Positions 31,924 to 39,491 of a stretch of 39,491 nucleotides of DNA are shown piece after piece (position 1 is the stretch's first letter; each line of letters begins with the position of its first letter). Source of the DNA: Nitriliruptoraceae bacterium (lineage in GTDB: Bacteria > Actinomycetota > Nitriliruptoria > Nitriliruptorales > Nitriliruptoraceae); assembly GCA_003558435.1 (NCBI GenBank), contig PWLR01000072.1:1-39491 (forward strand). The letters are read 5' to 3'. Made by a program: the position numbers and the translations under genes. The notes beneath the pieces were generated by a model. It was not told the origin of the DNA, did not search any database, and was given only the letters and a program-made list of their open reading frames with translations.

Positions 31924-33959
31924 CCGAGATGCAACTGCTGCGCCGCGACGAACTCCCGATGCCCATCGAGGAGGTCGAGCACTTCACCATCCCACTCGCC
32001 GACGGCACCCGGTTGGCCGCGCGTCGCTGGTTGCCGGTCGGCGCCGAGCTGGCACCCGTGCCGGCGGTGCTCGAGTACATCCCCTACCGCAAGCGGGACA
32101 AGACCTCCTCCCGGGACGGGATGAGCCACCCGTACGTCGCCGGCCACGGCTACGCCTGCGTGCGCGTCGACCTACGCGGCTCCGGCGACTCCGATGGTGT
32201 CCTGACCGACGAGTACCTGCCGCAGGAGCTCGACGACGGACTCGAGGTCCTGGCGTGGATCGCGGCCCAACCATGGTGTGACGGGCGCATCGGCATGATC
32301 GGCAAGTCCTGGGGTGGGTTCAACGGTCTGCAGCTGGCCGCGCTCCGACCCCCGGAACTCGGGGCCGTGATCACGGTGTGTTCCACCGACGACCGGTACG
32401 CCGACGACGTGCACTACATGGGCGGGTGCCTGCTGGGCGACAACCTGTCGTGGGCGTCGGCGATGTTCGCGGCCACCTCGCTGCCACCGGATCCGGTTCT
32501 GGTGGGTGACCGTTGGCGGGACATGTGGTTCGAGCGACTCGAGAGCAGCGGGCTGTGGCTCGAGACGTGGTTGAAGCACCAGCATCGCGACGAGTACTGG
32601 AAGCACGGGTCGGTGTGCGAGGACTACACCGCCATCGAGACCCCGGTGATGGCGGTCTCCGGGTGGGCGGACGGGTACTCCAACTCCGTGTTCCGCCTGC
32701 TCGAACACCTGGACGTCCCACGCCGGGGGCTCGTCGGGCCATGGAGCCACAAGTACCCCCACCTCGGTGTCCCGGGCCCGGCCATCGGCTTCCTGCAGGA
32801 GTGTGTCCGCTGGTGGGATCGCTGGCTGAAGGGTGTGGACAACGGGGTCGAGCACGAACCGACCCTGGTCGCCTGGATGCAGGACAGCGTGGCCCCCGCC
32901 CTCGACACCACGATCCGACCCGGCCGCTGGATCGCGGAAGCCGTGTGGCCGTCGAAACACGTCCAGGAACGCGAGCTCGCGCTCGGCGACAAGGGGCTCT
33001 CCCCGGTCGCCGTACCCACCGGCGAGTCGGGCACCCTGCCGATCGCCTCGCCGCTGTCGGTGGGGATGTACGCCGGCAAGTGGTGCTCGTTCACCGCCAC
33101 GCCGGACCTTCCGACCGACCAGCGCGACGAGGACGGTGGCTCGCTGAACTTCGACTCCGAGCCGCTCGACGAGCCACTCGAGATCCTCGGTGCGCCGGTC
33201 GTCGAGCTGACCCTGTCCTCGGACCAGCCCGTGGCGATGGTCGCCGTGCGGTTGTCGGACCGCCTACCCGACGATCGCACCACACGGGTCACCTACGGCC
33301 TGCTCAACCTGTGCCACCGCGACTCCCACGGCGACCCCCGACCACTCGTGCCCGGTGAGACCTACAAGGTGCAGGTGCAGCTCAACGAGATCGCGCACAG
33401 CTTCCCGGCGGGCCACCGGATCCGCGTGCAGATCTCGACCTCCTACTGGCCGGTCGCGTGGCCGCCGCCGGCCCCGGTACGCCTGAGCATCGACCCGAGT
33501 CGCAGCTCGCTGCGGCTGCCGGTGAGGGAGCCGCACGACAACGACACCCGGCTGCGTCCCTTCGAAGCACCTGTCGGCGTCATCCCGCCCGAGCAGACGA
33601 CGTTGGCCGAGCGGGACTACGGGTGGACGGTCACCCGTGACATGATCTCGCGCGAGTCGACCCTGGAGACCATCAAGGACGAGGGCGGCTACCGCATCGA
33701 GGATCTCGGGCTCGACGTGCACAGCTCGACCACCGAGCGCTACTCCTACACCGACAGGTCCCATACCTCGGTGCGTGGCGAGGTCGTGGGCGTGCGTCGG
33801 TTCGCCCGGGACGAGTGGGAGATCGAAACGGTCACGCGGACGGTGCTGACCGCCACGGAGACCGACTTCCACATCCACGCCAAGCTGGACGCCTACGAGG
33901 GCCTGGTCCAGGTGTTCAGCCGCGAGTGGGAACGCACGGTGCCACGCAACCTGTTGTGA
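31920..33959 (+). CDS. CocE/NonD-type (peptidase S15) serine hydrolase
   Basis: A 679-residue alpha/beta hydrolase of the X-Pro dipeptidyl-peptidase/cocaine-esterase group. The triad is visible: S130 in GMIGKSWGGFNG, D251 in SGWADGYSN and H277 in GPWSHKYPH. The N-terminal ADGTRLAARRWLP and YIPYRKRDK stretches are typical. A jelly-roll C-terminal domain follows from about 380, with a roughly 130-residue extension of beta-rich sequence at the end. No signal peptide is present, so it is cytoplasmic. The family cleaves acyl, ester or peptide bonds; no substrate can be assigned. Its ATG overlaps the ligase stop (ATGA), implying co-translation and a shared pathway. It converges on the hydrolase gene at 33966. 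Confidence 0.9.
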   Translation: MTEMQLLRRDELPMPIEEVEHFTIPLADGTRLAARRWLPVGAELAPVPAVLEYIPYRKRDKTSSRDGMSHPYVAGHGYACVRVDLRGSGDSDGVLTDEYLPQELDDGLEVLAWIAAQPWCDGRIGMIGKSWGGFNGLQLAALRPPELGAVITVCSTDDRYADDVHYMGGCLLGDNLSWASAMFAATSLPPDPVLVGDRWRDMWFERLESSGLWLETWLKHQHRDEYWKHGSVCEDYTAIETPVMAVSGWADGYSNSVFRLLEHLDVPRRGLVGPWSHKYPHLGVPGPAIGFLQECVRWWDRWLKGVDNGVEHEPTLVAWMQDSVAPALDTTIRPGRWIAEAVWPSKHVQERELALGDKGLSPVAVPTGESGTLPIASPLSVGMYAGKWCSFTATPDLPTDQRDEDGGSLNFDSEPLDEPLEILGAPVVELTLSSDQPVAMVAVRLSDRLPDDRTTRVTYGLLNLCHRDSHGDPRPLVPGETYKVQVQLNEIAHSFPAGHRIRVQISTSYWPVAWPPPAPVRLSIDPSRSSLRLPVREPHDNDTRLRPFEAPVGVIPPEQTTLAERDYGWTVTRDMISRESTLETIKDEGGYRIEDLGLDVHSSTTERYSYTDRSHTSVRGEVVGVRRFARDEWEIETVTRTVLTATETDFHIHAKLDAYEGLVQVFSREWERTVPRNLL

Positions 33960-33965
33960 GCCGAC

Positions 33966-34907
33966 TCAGGCTCCGGACCGGACCGGCAGCTGGGCACCCA
34001 ACCATCCCAGCAGCTCCCCGATCACCTCGTCACGGTTGGTCTCGTTGAGCATCTCGTGACGGCCACCGTCGTAGAGGCGGTGCTGGACGTCGCTCAGCCC
34101 GGCTGCGGCGTAGTGCTCGAGCAGCTTGGTGATGCCCTTCGTGCCGCCGACCGGATCGTCGGTCCCGGCGAAGACGTAGACCGGCAGGTCGGTACGTGCG
34201 CCGTCGACCAGGCGGTCGAGCCTCCCGATGACCCCGAGGCCCGCGAACAGATCGAGGTAGAACTGCGTGGTCGCGATGAAGCCGCATCTCGGGTCGTCGA
34301 TGTACGCATCGACCTGCGCGGGATCGTGCGACAGCCAGTCGAACGACGTACGGGCGGGTTCGAAGGGTTTGTTGTAGGCCCCGAAGGTGAGCTTGTCGAG
34401 CAGTGGTGACCGCCCCCGAGGGCCGAGGCGTCGACGCTCGGCCCGTGCGACCATGGCGCCCGCCCCCGCCAGCGCACCGTTCGGGCCGTTGGAACCCGAC
34501 AGCACCAGCCCGTCGATCTCCGCCGGGAAGGTGAACAGGTACTGCTGGGCCAGGAAGGAGCCCATGCTGTGCCCGAGGAGGAACAGGGGGACGTCGGGGT
34601 GCTCGGCACGGGCGCGCAAGGTGACCCGGTGCAGGTCGTCGAGCACGGTCGCCCAACCGCGCTGCTCGGCGAAGAACCCCAGGTCGTCGGCGGTCGCGGC
34701 CGTGTCCCCGTGCCCCCGGTGGTCCTCGGCGTACACGGCGTACCCGGCGTCGATGAGTGCCTCGCCGAGGTAGCCGTAGCGCGATGCGTGTTCCGCCATG
34801 CCGTGCGCGAGGTTGACCACCCCGCGGGCGGGCGCACGAGGCTCCCAGTGGTGGACCACGACCGGGAACCCGTCATGGGTGTCCAACAGGAAGGTGTCGC
34901 GGGTCAT
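33966..34907 (-). CDS. Alpha/beta hydrolase, monoacylglycerol-lipase-like
   Basis: This 313-residue serine hydrolase has the hydrolase_4 (lysophospholipase/monoglyceride lipase) pattern. Motifs: NLAHGMAEHASRYGYLGEAL with the oxyanion HG, YAEDHRGHGDTAA, nucleophile elbow LLGHSMGSFLAQQY, acid residue in YVFAGTDDPVGG and terminal His in LYDGGRHEMLNETNRDEV. It probably hydrolyses monoacylglycerols or lysolipids in the cytoplasm. The ATG at 34907 is chosen because family members begin here; open sequence continues upstream without similarity and no strong SD is seen. A TAGGGT box (complement of 34937-34942) 30 nt upstream could be the -10. Only 6 bp separate its stop from the convergent hydrolase gene. 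Confidence 0.9.
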   Translation of the reverse strand: MTRDTFLLDTHDGFPVVVHHWEPRAPARGVVNLAHGMAEHASRYGYLGEALIDAGYAVYAEDHRGHGDTAATADDLGFFAEQRGWATVLDDLHRVTLRARAEHPDVPLFLLGHSMGSFLAQQYLFTFPAEIDGLVLSGSNGPNGALAGAGAMVARAERRRLGPRGRSPLLDKLTFGAYNKPFEPARTSFDWLSHDPAQVDAYIDDPRCGFIATTQFYLDLFAGLGVIGRLDRLVDGARTDLPVYVFAGTDDPVGGTKGITKLLEHYAAAGLSDVQHRLYDGGRHEMLNETNRDEVIGELLGWLGAQLPVRSGA

Positions 34908-35070
34908 CGGTTCGGCCTGTGCTCGGGGCGTGGCGCACCCTACTTCGTGGTGCTCGGTAGGGGACGGTCGGCAGGGACCCACGACCCCCGACGCTCGGAC
35001 GGATGCGTCCGGCGGATGTCCCGAGCATGGTGGGACCTCCACGAACCAGCCCCGAACGACAAGGACGGCC

Positions 35071-35490
35071 ATGGCCCTCCCCGACACCGGCATCGACGTC
35101 ACCCCCACCGACAACCAGCTCTACGAGGTGGATATCGAAGACGCCACGGGCGCGTCCCGCCACGAGGTCGGGTTGCCCGACGCCTTGCTCGACCGGCTCG
35201 AGCTCCACGAGGTCGCGGCCACGGACGTCCTGGTGGCGGCGGTCGAACTCGTGCTCGACCGCGTGGGTCGGCATGCACTCGACCGCGAGGTCGACCTCGC
35301 GTCGTTCCTCGACCGGTACCCCGAGTTGGTCGACCAGATCCCGGCCCGGGTGCGGGAGCGGGAGCTCGCCCAGCCTCCCACCCCCGAGACGGCACCCGCC
35401 GACGAACCCAGCCAGCAGGATCGGTTGGTCGCCGAGGTGGAACACGAACAGGAAGCGGGCCAGGCGAGCAGCCAGGACGCCCACCGCTGA
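35071..35490 (+). CDS. Small acidic conserved protein of unknown function
   Basis: The 139-residue protein is acidic with no signal peptide or membrane segment. Residues about 14-35 form a beta hairpin (NQLYEVDIEDATGASRHEVG), followed by helices (LPDALLDRLEL, ATDVLVAAVELVLDRVG). It then has a short YPELVDQIPARV motif and a disordered Glu/Gln-rich tail. Similar short proteins with a EVxVPDxxxxRLG pattern followed by VxASFxFLLxRE occur across actinobacteria without a function, as far as I recall. AAGGA precedes the ATG at 35071. It stands alone, divergent from the lipase-like gene. Confidence 0.65.
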   Translation: MALPDTGIDVTPTDNQLYEVDIEDATGASRHEVGLPDALLDRLELHEVAATDVLVAAVELVLDRVGRHALDREVDLASFLDRYPELVDQIPARVRERELAQPPTPETAPADEPSQQDRLVAEVEHEQEAGQASSQDAHR

Positions 35491-35643
35491 GGACGGCCGC
35501 TCATAGACTTCACCGGCCTCGCCGACCCCCGACCTCGCGGACCCCACTGCGGCATCCAGTCGAACACGGCAAGGTGGCTCCTGGGCCCGCATCGGGGTCC
35601 GAGGGCTCGGTTAGCGTCGGACGCCGCCGCCCCGGAGCACCGT

Positions 35644-37548
35644 GTGTCACACGTATCCCGCCCGACCGTCATCATCCTGGCCGTCGTGGTGAGCCTCGTC
35701 GCCGCGTGCAGCGGTGACGGCGGCGGGCCGGATCCCGACGAGTTGGCCCGTGGTGGCGGAGCCGCCGATGGCGAGGGCGAGGGCGACGCCGGCGACGGCG
35801 ACGGCGACGAGGTCGACGGGGCGACGGACGAGGAGCAACCCTCCTGCCGACACGACCGGCTGGACGACGACGCCCTGGTCATGTTGACCGGCGAGGACGT
35901 CGTGACACTCGCCGACCGGGTCGCGGCGAGCACCCACGCCTGCGCACCCGTCGCGGTCGTAGCCCGACCCGATGACGCCTGGGGGGCAGCCCTGGCGGCT
36001 CCGGTGGCTCGCGCCGTGGACGGCCCACTGCTGCTCGGGGCGGCCGCGGACGACGCGGCGCTCACCTCGACGCTGTCGGAACTCGATACCCGCGAGGTGC
36101 TCACCATCGGGCTCGCCCCGGCCTCCGGGGCCGGTGATCCCTCGGACCCGGTCGAGACCATCGAACTGACCGCGCCCCATGAACCCGACGGCGGGGACGG
36201 TTCGGACGCCGGCGATGCCACGAGCGAAGGGCTCGAGCGGGTGCGTTCGGCCGTTCGGGTCGCGGATCACCTCGACACGACCGACTTTCTGGCCGTGGAC
36301 GACACGGACGATCACGCCCGCCTCGCCGCGCTGGCTCGAGTACGCGCCGATGTCGCCCTGCTGCCCCTGCCCGTGGACGAACTCCCCGCTGCGGCCGAGC
36401 TGCTGCCCGCCTCGGCGCGGGTAGAGGTGCTGGGTGCCACCGACGGCGAGGCCCAACGCATCGCCGACACGCTGATCGGGGCGGGGATCGACGCCCAGCC
36501 GCACCCGGACGTCGACGATCTGTGGCCGACGGACGCGGGCACCATCTGGTTGGTGGACCCGGGTCAGGGGGCCATCGCCGCGGTCGGGGCCGTGGCGGCG
36601 GGCAACCGGGACGAGACCGTGCTGCCGATCGATGCGACCGACCCGCGCTCGGGACGTGACCAGACCACGCGTGTTCGCGAGGCGCAGGGTGATCGCCACG
36701 TCGTGCTGGGCGACATGGGCGAGGATGCGGGCTGGCAGCTGGAGACCGTGTTGTACGGCGAGGCACTGCCCTGGGGTGGCTTCCGACTGTTCGAGGACGA
36801 GCGGATGGTGGCGCTCTACGGCTCGGTGGAGACCGAGGTCCTGGGTGCGCTCGGGGAGCAGGGGCTGGATGCGACCGTGGACCGGCTGCGAACGGTGGCC
36901 GAGCCCTACGGAGCCGACGGGGCGCGGGTGTTGCCCGCCTTCGAGTTGATCACCACGATCGCGAGCGCATCCGCCGAATCCACCGGCGACTACAGCCGCC
37001 GAACACCGATCGACCTGCTGCGGCCGTGGGTGGACCGTGCGGCCGAGGAAGGGTTGTACGTGATGCTCGACCTGCAGCCCGGACGCACGGACTTCCTGAC
37101 CCAGGCGCAGGAGTACGAGGAGCTGTTGCTCGAGCCCCACGTGGGCCTGGCACTGGACCCTGAGTGGCGGCTGGAACCCGACCAGGTCCACCTGCGACAG
37201 ATCGGCTCGGTCGAGGCCAGCGAGGTGCAGGAGGTCGCGGACTGGCTGGCAGCGCTCACCCGCGACAACCTCCTGCCCGAGAAGCTGCTCGTCCTGCACC
37301 AGTTCCGGTTCTCCATGTTGCCCGACCGCGACACCATCGAGCAACCCCCGGAGCTCGCGATGGTGGTGCACATGGACGGTCAGGGACCGATCGGCACCAA
37401 GTACGAGACCTACGCGGCGATCACCGCCGGCGCCGAGGACCGCTGGCTCTGGGGTTGGAAGAACTTCTACGATGAGGACTCGCCCACCCCGACCCCCGAG
37501 CAGGTCCTGGAACTCGAACCGCTCCCGGTGTTCGTCACCTACCAGTGA
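35644..37548 (+). CDS. Large lipoprotein: CWB2-like N-terminal half, TIM-barrel-like C-terminal half
   Basis: The 634-residue lipoprotein has lipobox SLVAAC with C22, followed by an Asp/Gly/Glu-rich linker. Residues about 72-165 (LVMLTGEDVVTLADRVA, then GPLLLGAAADDAAL, then REVLTIGLAPA) and about 198-290 resemble cell-wall-binding repeat 2 modules. Residues about 385-634 are a conserved domain with GLYVMLDLQPGRTDFLTQAQ, VGLALDPEWRLEPDQVHL, KLLVLHQFRFSML, VVHMDGQGP and WLWGWKNFYDED. Alternating strands with acidic ends suggest a TIM-barrel, possibly a hydrolase or sugar-binding fold. Similar lipoproteins exist in other actinobacteria, function unknown to me. The start is GTG 35644 with GGAG upstream. 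The sugar phosphorylase gene starts 15 bp after its stop. Confidence 0.8.
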   Translation: MSHVSRPTVIILAVVVSLVAACSGDGGGPDPDELARGGGAADGEGEGDAGDGDGDEVDGATDEEQPSCRHDRLDDDALVMLTGEDVVTLADRVAASTHACAPVAVVARPDDAWGAALAAPVARAVDGPLLLGAAADDAALTSTLSELDTREVLTIGLAPASGAGDPSDPVETIELTAPHEPDGGDGSDAGDATSEGLERVRSAVRVADHLDTTDFLAVDDTDDHARLAALARVRADVALLPLPVDELPAAAELLPASARVEVLGATDGEAQRIADTLIGAGIDAQPHPDVDDLWPTDAGTIWLVDPGQGAIAAVGAVAAGNRDETVLPIDATDPRSGRDQTTRVREAQGDRHVVLGDMGEDAGWQLETVLYGEALPWGGFRLFEDERMVALYGSVETEVLGALGEQGLDATVDRLRTVAEPYGADGARVLPAFELITTIASASAESTGDYSRRTPIDLLRPWVDRAAEEGLYVMLDLQPGRTDFLTQAQEYEELLLEPHVGLALDPEWRLEPDQVHLRQIGSVEASEVQEVADWLAALTRDNLLPEKLLVLHQFRFSMLPDRDTIEQPPELAMVVHMDGQGPIGTKYETYAAITAGAEDRWLWGWKNFYDEDSPTPTPEQVLELEPLPVFVTYQ

Positions 37549-37563
37549 CCGGAGGCACGCGAC

Positions 37564-39309
37564 GTGCAGCACGCAGAGATCGAAGCGCTTCGTACCCACC
37601 TGGGGCGCCTGTACGACCGCGAGCTCGCGGTGCCGGCCCTGGACCGGCTGGTCGAGATCCTCGAGGACTTCGCACGCTCCCATCCGGCGATCGCCGAGCG
37701 TGACCCTGCGCCGTTCGACGAGCGCGACGTGTGGGTGATCGCCTACGGCGACCACCTCACCGAACCCGGACGGCCACCGCTGCGCAGCCTCGACGGCTTC
37801 CTCCGTGAGCACTTCGGCGATGTGGTCGGCGGTCTGCACCTGCTCCCGCACTACCCGTGGACATCCGACGACGGCTTCGCCGTGGTCGACCATCGCGAGG
37901 TCGATCCCCGCCTGGGCGACTGGAGCGACGTCGAACGGCTCGGCGACGGCTTCCGACTGATGCTCGACGCGGTGGTCAACCACACCTCGGCGTCGGCTCC
38001 GTGGTTCCAGGGCTGGCTGCGGGACGACCCCGAGTTCGCCGACTTCTACCTCAGCCCGCCGGTCGACGCCGATCTGAGCCGGGTGGTGCGGCCCCGGACG
38101 ACGCCCCTGTTGACGCCCTTCCCCGCTCCGGAAGGCGTCCGCCAGGTCTGGACGACGTTCGGTCCGGATCAGGTGGACCTGAACTATGCGAACCCGGAGG
38201 TGCTGCTGCGGGTCACCGAGATCCTGTTGGAGTACGTCGGCCGGGGGGCTCGCGCGCTTCGCCTCGACGCCATCGCGTTCCTGTGGAAGCGTGCAGGCAC
38301 GAGCTGCATCCACCTGCCCGAGACCCACGAGGTCATCCGGCTGTGGCGCACCGTGCTCGATGCCGTGGCGCCCGGCACGTTGATCGTCACGGAGACCAAC
38401 GTCCCCCACGCGGAGAACGTGGCCTACTTCGGTGATGGCACGGACGAAGCCCACCTCGTCTACCAGTTCCCCCTGCCGCCTCTGGTGCTCCACGCCTTCC
38501 GAGGCGGTGACAGCTCGGTGCTCGCCGGCTGGCTGCGCGACCTCGAAGCACCTTCGGCGGCGACGACCTTCCTCAACTTCCTCGGGTCCCACGACGGGAT
38601 CGGTCTACGGCCGGTCGAGCAACTGCTACCGACGCGGGAGGTCGCGGCACTCGGCGAGGCCATCAGCTCCGAGGGTGGTGGCGTGAGCTACCGGTCGATC
38701 CCCGGACATCCCCAGTTCCCGTACGAGCTCAACGTGTCCTATTTCGACGCCCTGAACCCGCCCGACCCCTCGACATCACGATCGGAGCAGATCGATCGGT
38801 TCGTGGCGGCCCAGTCGTTGCTGTTGGCCCTGGCCGGCGTGCCGGCCATCTATCTGCACGCGCTGCTCGGCAGCCGCAACTGGCACGAGGGCGTGGCCCT
38901 CACCGGCCACCCGCGCGCCATCAACCGCGAGAAGCTCGTCCTCGCCGAGGTCGAGGCCGCGCTCGAGGACCCGGGAACGCTCCGTTCCGAGGTGGCCGAA
39001 CGCATCCGCGGACGCGCCGCAGCCCGGATCGCGGAACCGGCGTTCCATCCATGCGCGGCGCAACGGGTCCTCGACACCCCGCCGGGCCTGTTGGCCATCG
39101 AACGGACCGCGACGGACGGCTCCAGCACCGTGGTGTGCGTGCACAACCTGACCGCCGAGCCGGAGCGTTTCCGACTCCCCGCGGACGGTGCCGCCGAGGT
39201 CCCCCGCTCGTACACCGAGATCGTGGACGGCCGCCGCATCAGCCCGGAGGCCTCCGACCGCGCCGAGGTGACCGTGGCCCCCTACGAGGTCCTCTGGCTC
39301 CGAGCCTGA
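37564..39309 (+). CDS. GH13_18 sugar phosphorylase (sucrose/glucosylglycerate phosphorylase family)
   Basis: The 581-residue cytoplasmic alpha-amylase-family phosphorylase. Catalytic residues: nucleophile D235 in ALRLDAIAFLWKRAGT, acid/base E277 in LIVTETNVPH and transition-state stabiliser D344 in LGSHDGIGLRP. The sequence LHLLPHYPWTSDDGFAVVDH is specific for the sucrose-phosphorylase subgroup. The variant CIHLPETHEVIRLWR and the extra N-terminal helices resemble glucosylglycerate phosphorylases more than bifidobacterial sucrose phosphorylases; this is my reading, not an alignment. It would yield glucose-1-phosphate from a glucoside and phosphate. It starts at GTG 37564, 15 bp after the lipoprotein gene, and converges on a sugar ABC permease gene, so it may process an imported sugar. 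Confidence 0.88.
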   Translation: MQHAEIEALRTHLGRLYDRELAVPALDRLVEILEDFARSHPAIAERDPAPFDERDVWVIAYGDHLTEPGRPPLRSLDGFLREHFGDVVGGLHLLPHYPWTSDDGFAVVDHREVDPRLGDWSDVERLGDGFRLMLDAVVNHTSASAPWFQGWLRDDPEFADFYLSPPVDADLSRVVRPRTTPLLTPFPAPEGVRQVWTTFGPDQVDLNYANPEVLLRVTEILLEYVGRGARALRLDAIAFLWKRAGTSCIHLPETHEVIRLWRTVLDAVAPGTLIVTETNVPHAENVAYFGDGTDEAHLVYQFPLPPLVLHAFRGGDSSVLAGWLRDLEAPSAATTFLNFLGSHDGIGLRPVEQLLPTREVAALGEAISSEGGGVSYRSIPGHPQFPYELNVSYFDALNPPDPSTSRSEQIDRFVAAQSLLLALAGVPAIYLHALLGSRNWHEGVALTGHPRAINREKLVLAEVEAALEDPGTLRSEVAERIRGRAAARIAEPAFHPCAAQRVLDTPPGLLAIERTATDGSSTVVCVHNLTAEPERFRLPADGAAEVPRSYTEIVDGRRISPEASDRAEVTVAPYEVLWLRA

Positions 39310-39327
39310 CCCCGCGACATCAGCGGA

Positions 39328-39491
39328 TCAGCCCTTCACCCCTCCTGCGGTGAGCCCGGAGACGATCCTCTTCTGGAAGACGAGCGCCAGGATGATCATC
39401 GGGATGGTCACGATCACACAGGCCGCGGTGATCGTGCCGATGGGGCGCTGGAACTGCACGGAACCGGTGAACGCGGCGATCGCCACGGGCA
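39328..39491 (-). CDS. Sugar ABC transporter permease, C-terminal fragment (MalG-type), cut by window end
   Basis: Read on the minus strand, the last 53 codons give [40 protein letters not shown] and [13 protein letters not shown] before the TGA at 39328-39330. [16 protein letters not shown] is the standard end of MalG/CUT1 carbohydrate permeases. The start and the rest of the transporter lie beyond the window. It is convergent with the sugar phosphorylase gene, separated by 18 bp, and probably imports the disaccharide or glycoside used by that enzyme. Confidence 0.92.
   Translation of the reverse strand, partial: PVAIAAFTGSVQFQRPIGTITAACVIVTIPMIILALVFQKRIVSGLTAGGVKG

Noticed and set aside
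35647..38592. 981-codon open frame on the minus strand
   Set aside because: It lies antisense across two well-supported genes (lipoprotein and sugar phosphorylase) and their junction. Its composition is Arg/Val/Asp/His-rich mirror sequence, as expected from G/C third positions of the real genes.

Overview
The window is chromosomal DNA from a high-GC (about 70%) Gram-positive-type bacterium, most likely an actinobacterium. Pointers are the very strong third-position G/C bias, frequent GTG starts, a PGPGW-type membrane protein, an Ada-AlkA fusion, a large (1614 aa) NAD-glutamate dehydrogenase and several lipoproteins with acidic linkers. A betaine-type OpuC transporter, a GH13 sugar phosphorylase of the kind that handles glucosylglycerate, and Asp/Glu-rich secreted proteins suggest a salt- or drought-exposed lifestyle. 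Deep actinobacterial lineages such as Nitriliruptoria would fit, but that placement is inference. I see no tRNA, rRNA, CRISPR array, transposase or prophage.

Layout. 1-5.1 kb: the end of a PGPGW membrane protein gene (minus) diverges from a four-PAS hybrid histidine kinase. A luciferase-like monooxygenase follows, convergent with an acidic lipoprotein gene. 5.2-12.5 kb (minus): a six-gene run consisting of a complete OpuC-type osmoprotectant ABC transporter (permease, CBS-domain ATPase, permease, binding lipoprotein), an asparagine-synthetase-like protein lacking the glutaminase cysteine, and a glutamine-dependent NAD synthetase with an altered PP-loop. 12.6-13.6 kb (minus): a NYN-domain protein and the decayed remains of a ribokinase. 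13.7-17.7 kb (plus): dusB, maf, glutaminase and a quinone-reductase-like oxidoreductase.

17.8-21.6 kb (plus): after a strong 15-bp hairpin comes an IclR regulator, then a tight trio of amidohydrolase, DUF59 Fe-S assembly-like protein and zinc alcohol dehydrogenase. That trio normally accompanies soluble diiron propane monooxygenases, but no monooxygenase is present here. 21.8-23.9 kb: DNA alkylation repair pair (ada-alkA fusion, ogt). 24.2-25.7 kb: a secreted M15 D,D-carboxypeptidase with a long coiled coil. 25.8-30.7 kb: NAD-glutamate dehydrogenase. 30.8-34.0 kb: a divergent D-Ala-D-Ala-ligase-like ATP-grasp gene translationally coupled to a CocE/S15 hydrolase. 34.0-39.5 kb: a monoacylglycerol-lipase-like hydrolase (minus), a small unknown protein, a large lipoprotein of unknown function apparently co-transcribed with a GH13 sugar phosphorylase, and the 3' end of a sugar ABC permease gene (minus).

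The most unusual points are the orphaned monooxygenase-accessory trio, the cysteine-less AsnB homologue inside an osmolyte-transport run, the altered NAD synthetase, the ribokinase relic, the Ddl-like/S15 pair and the CWB2-like/TIM-barrel-like lipoprotein beside a sugar phosphorylase.
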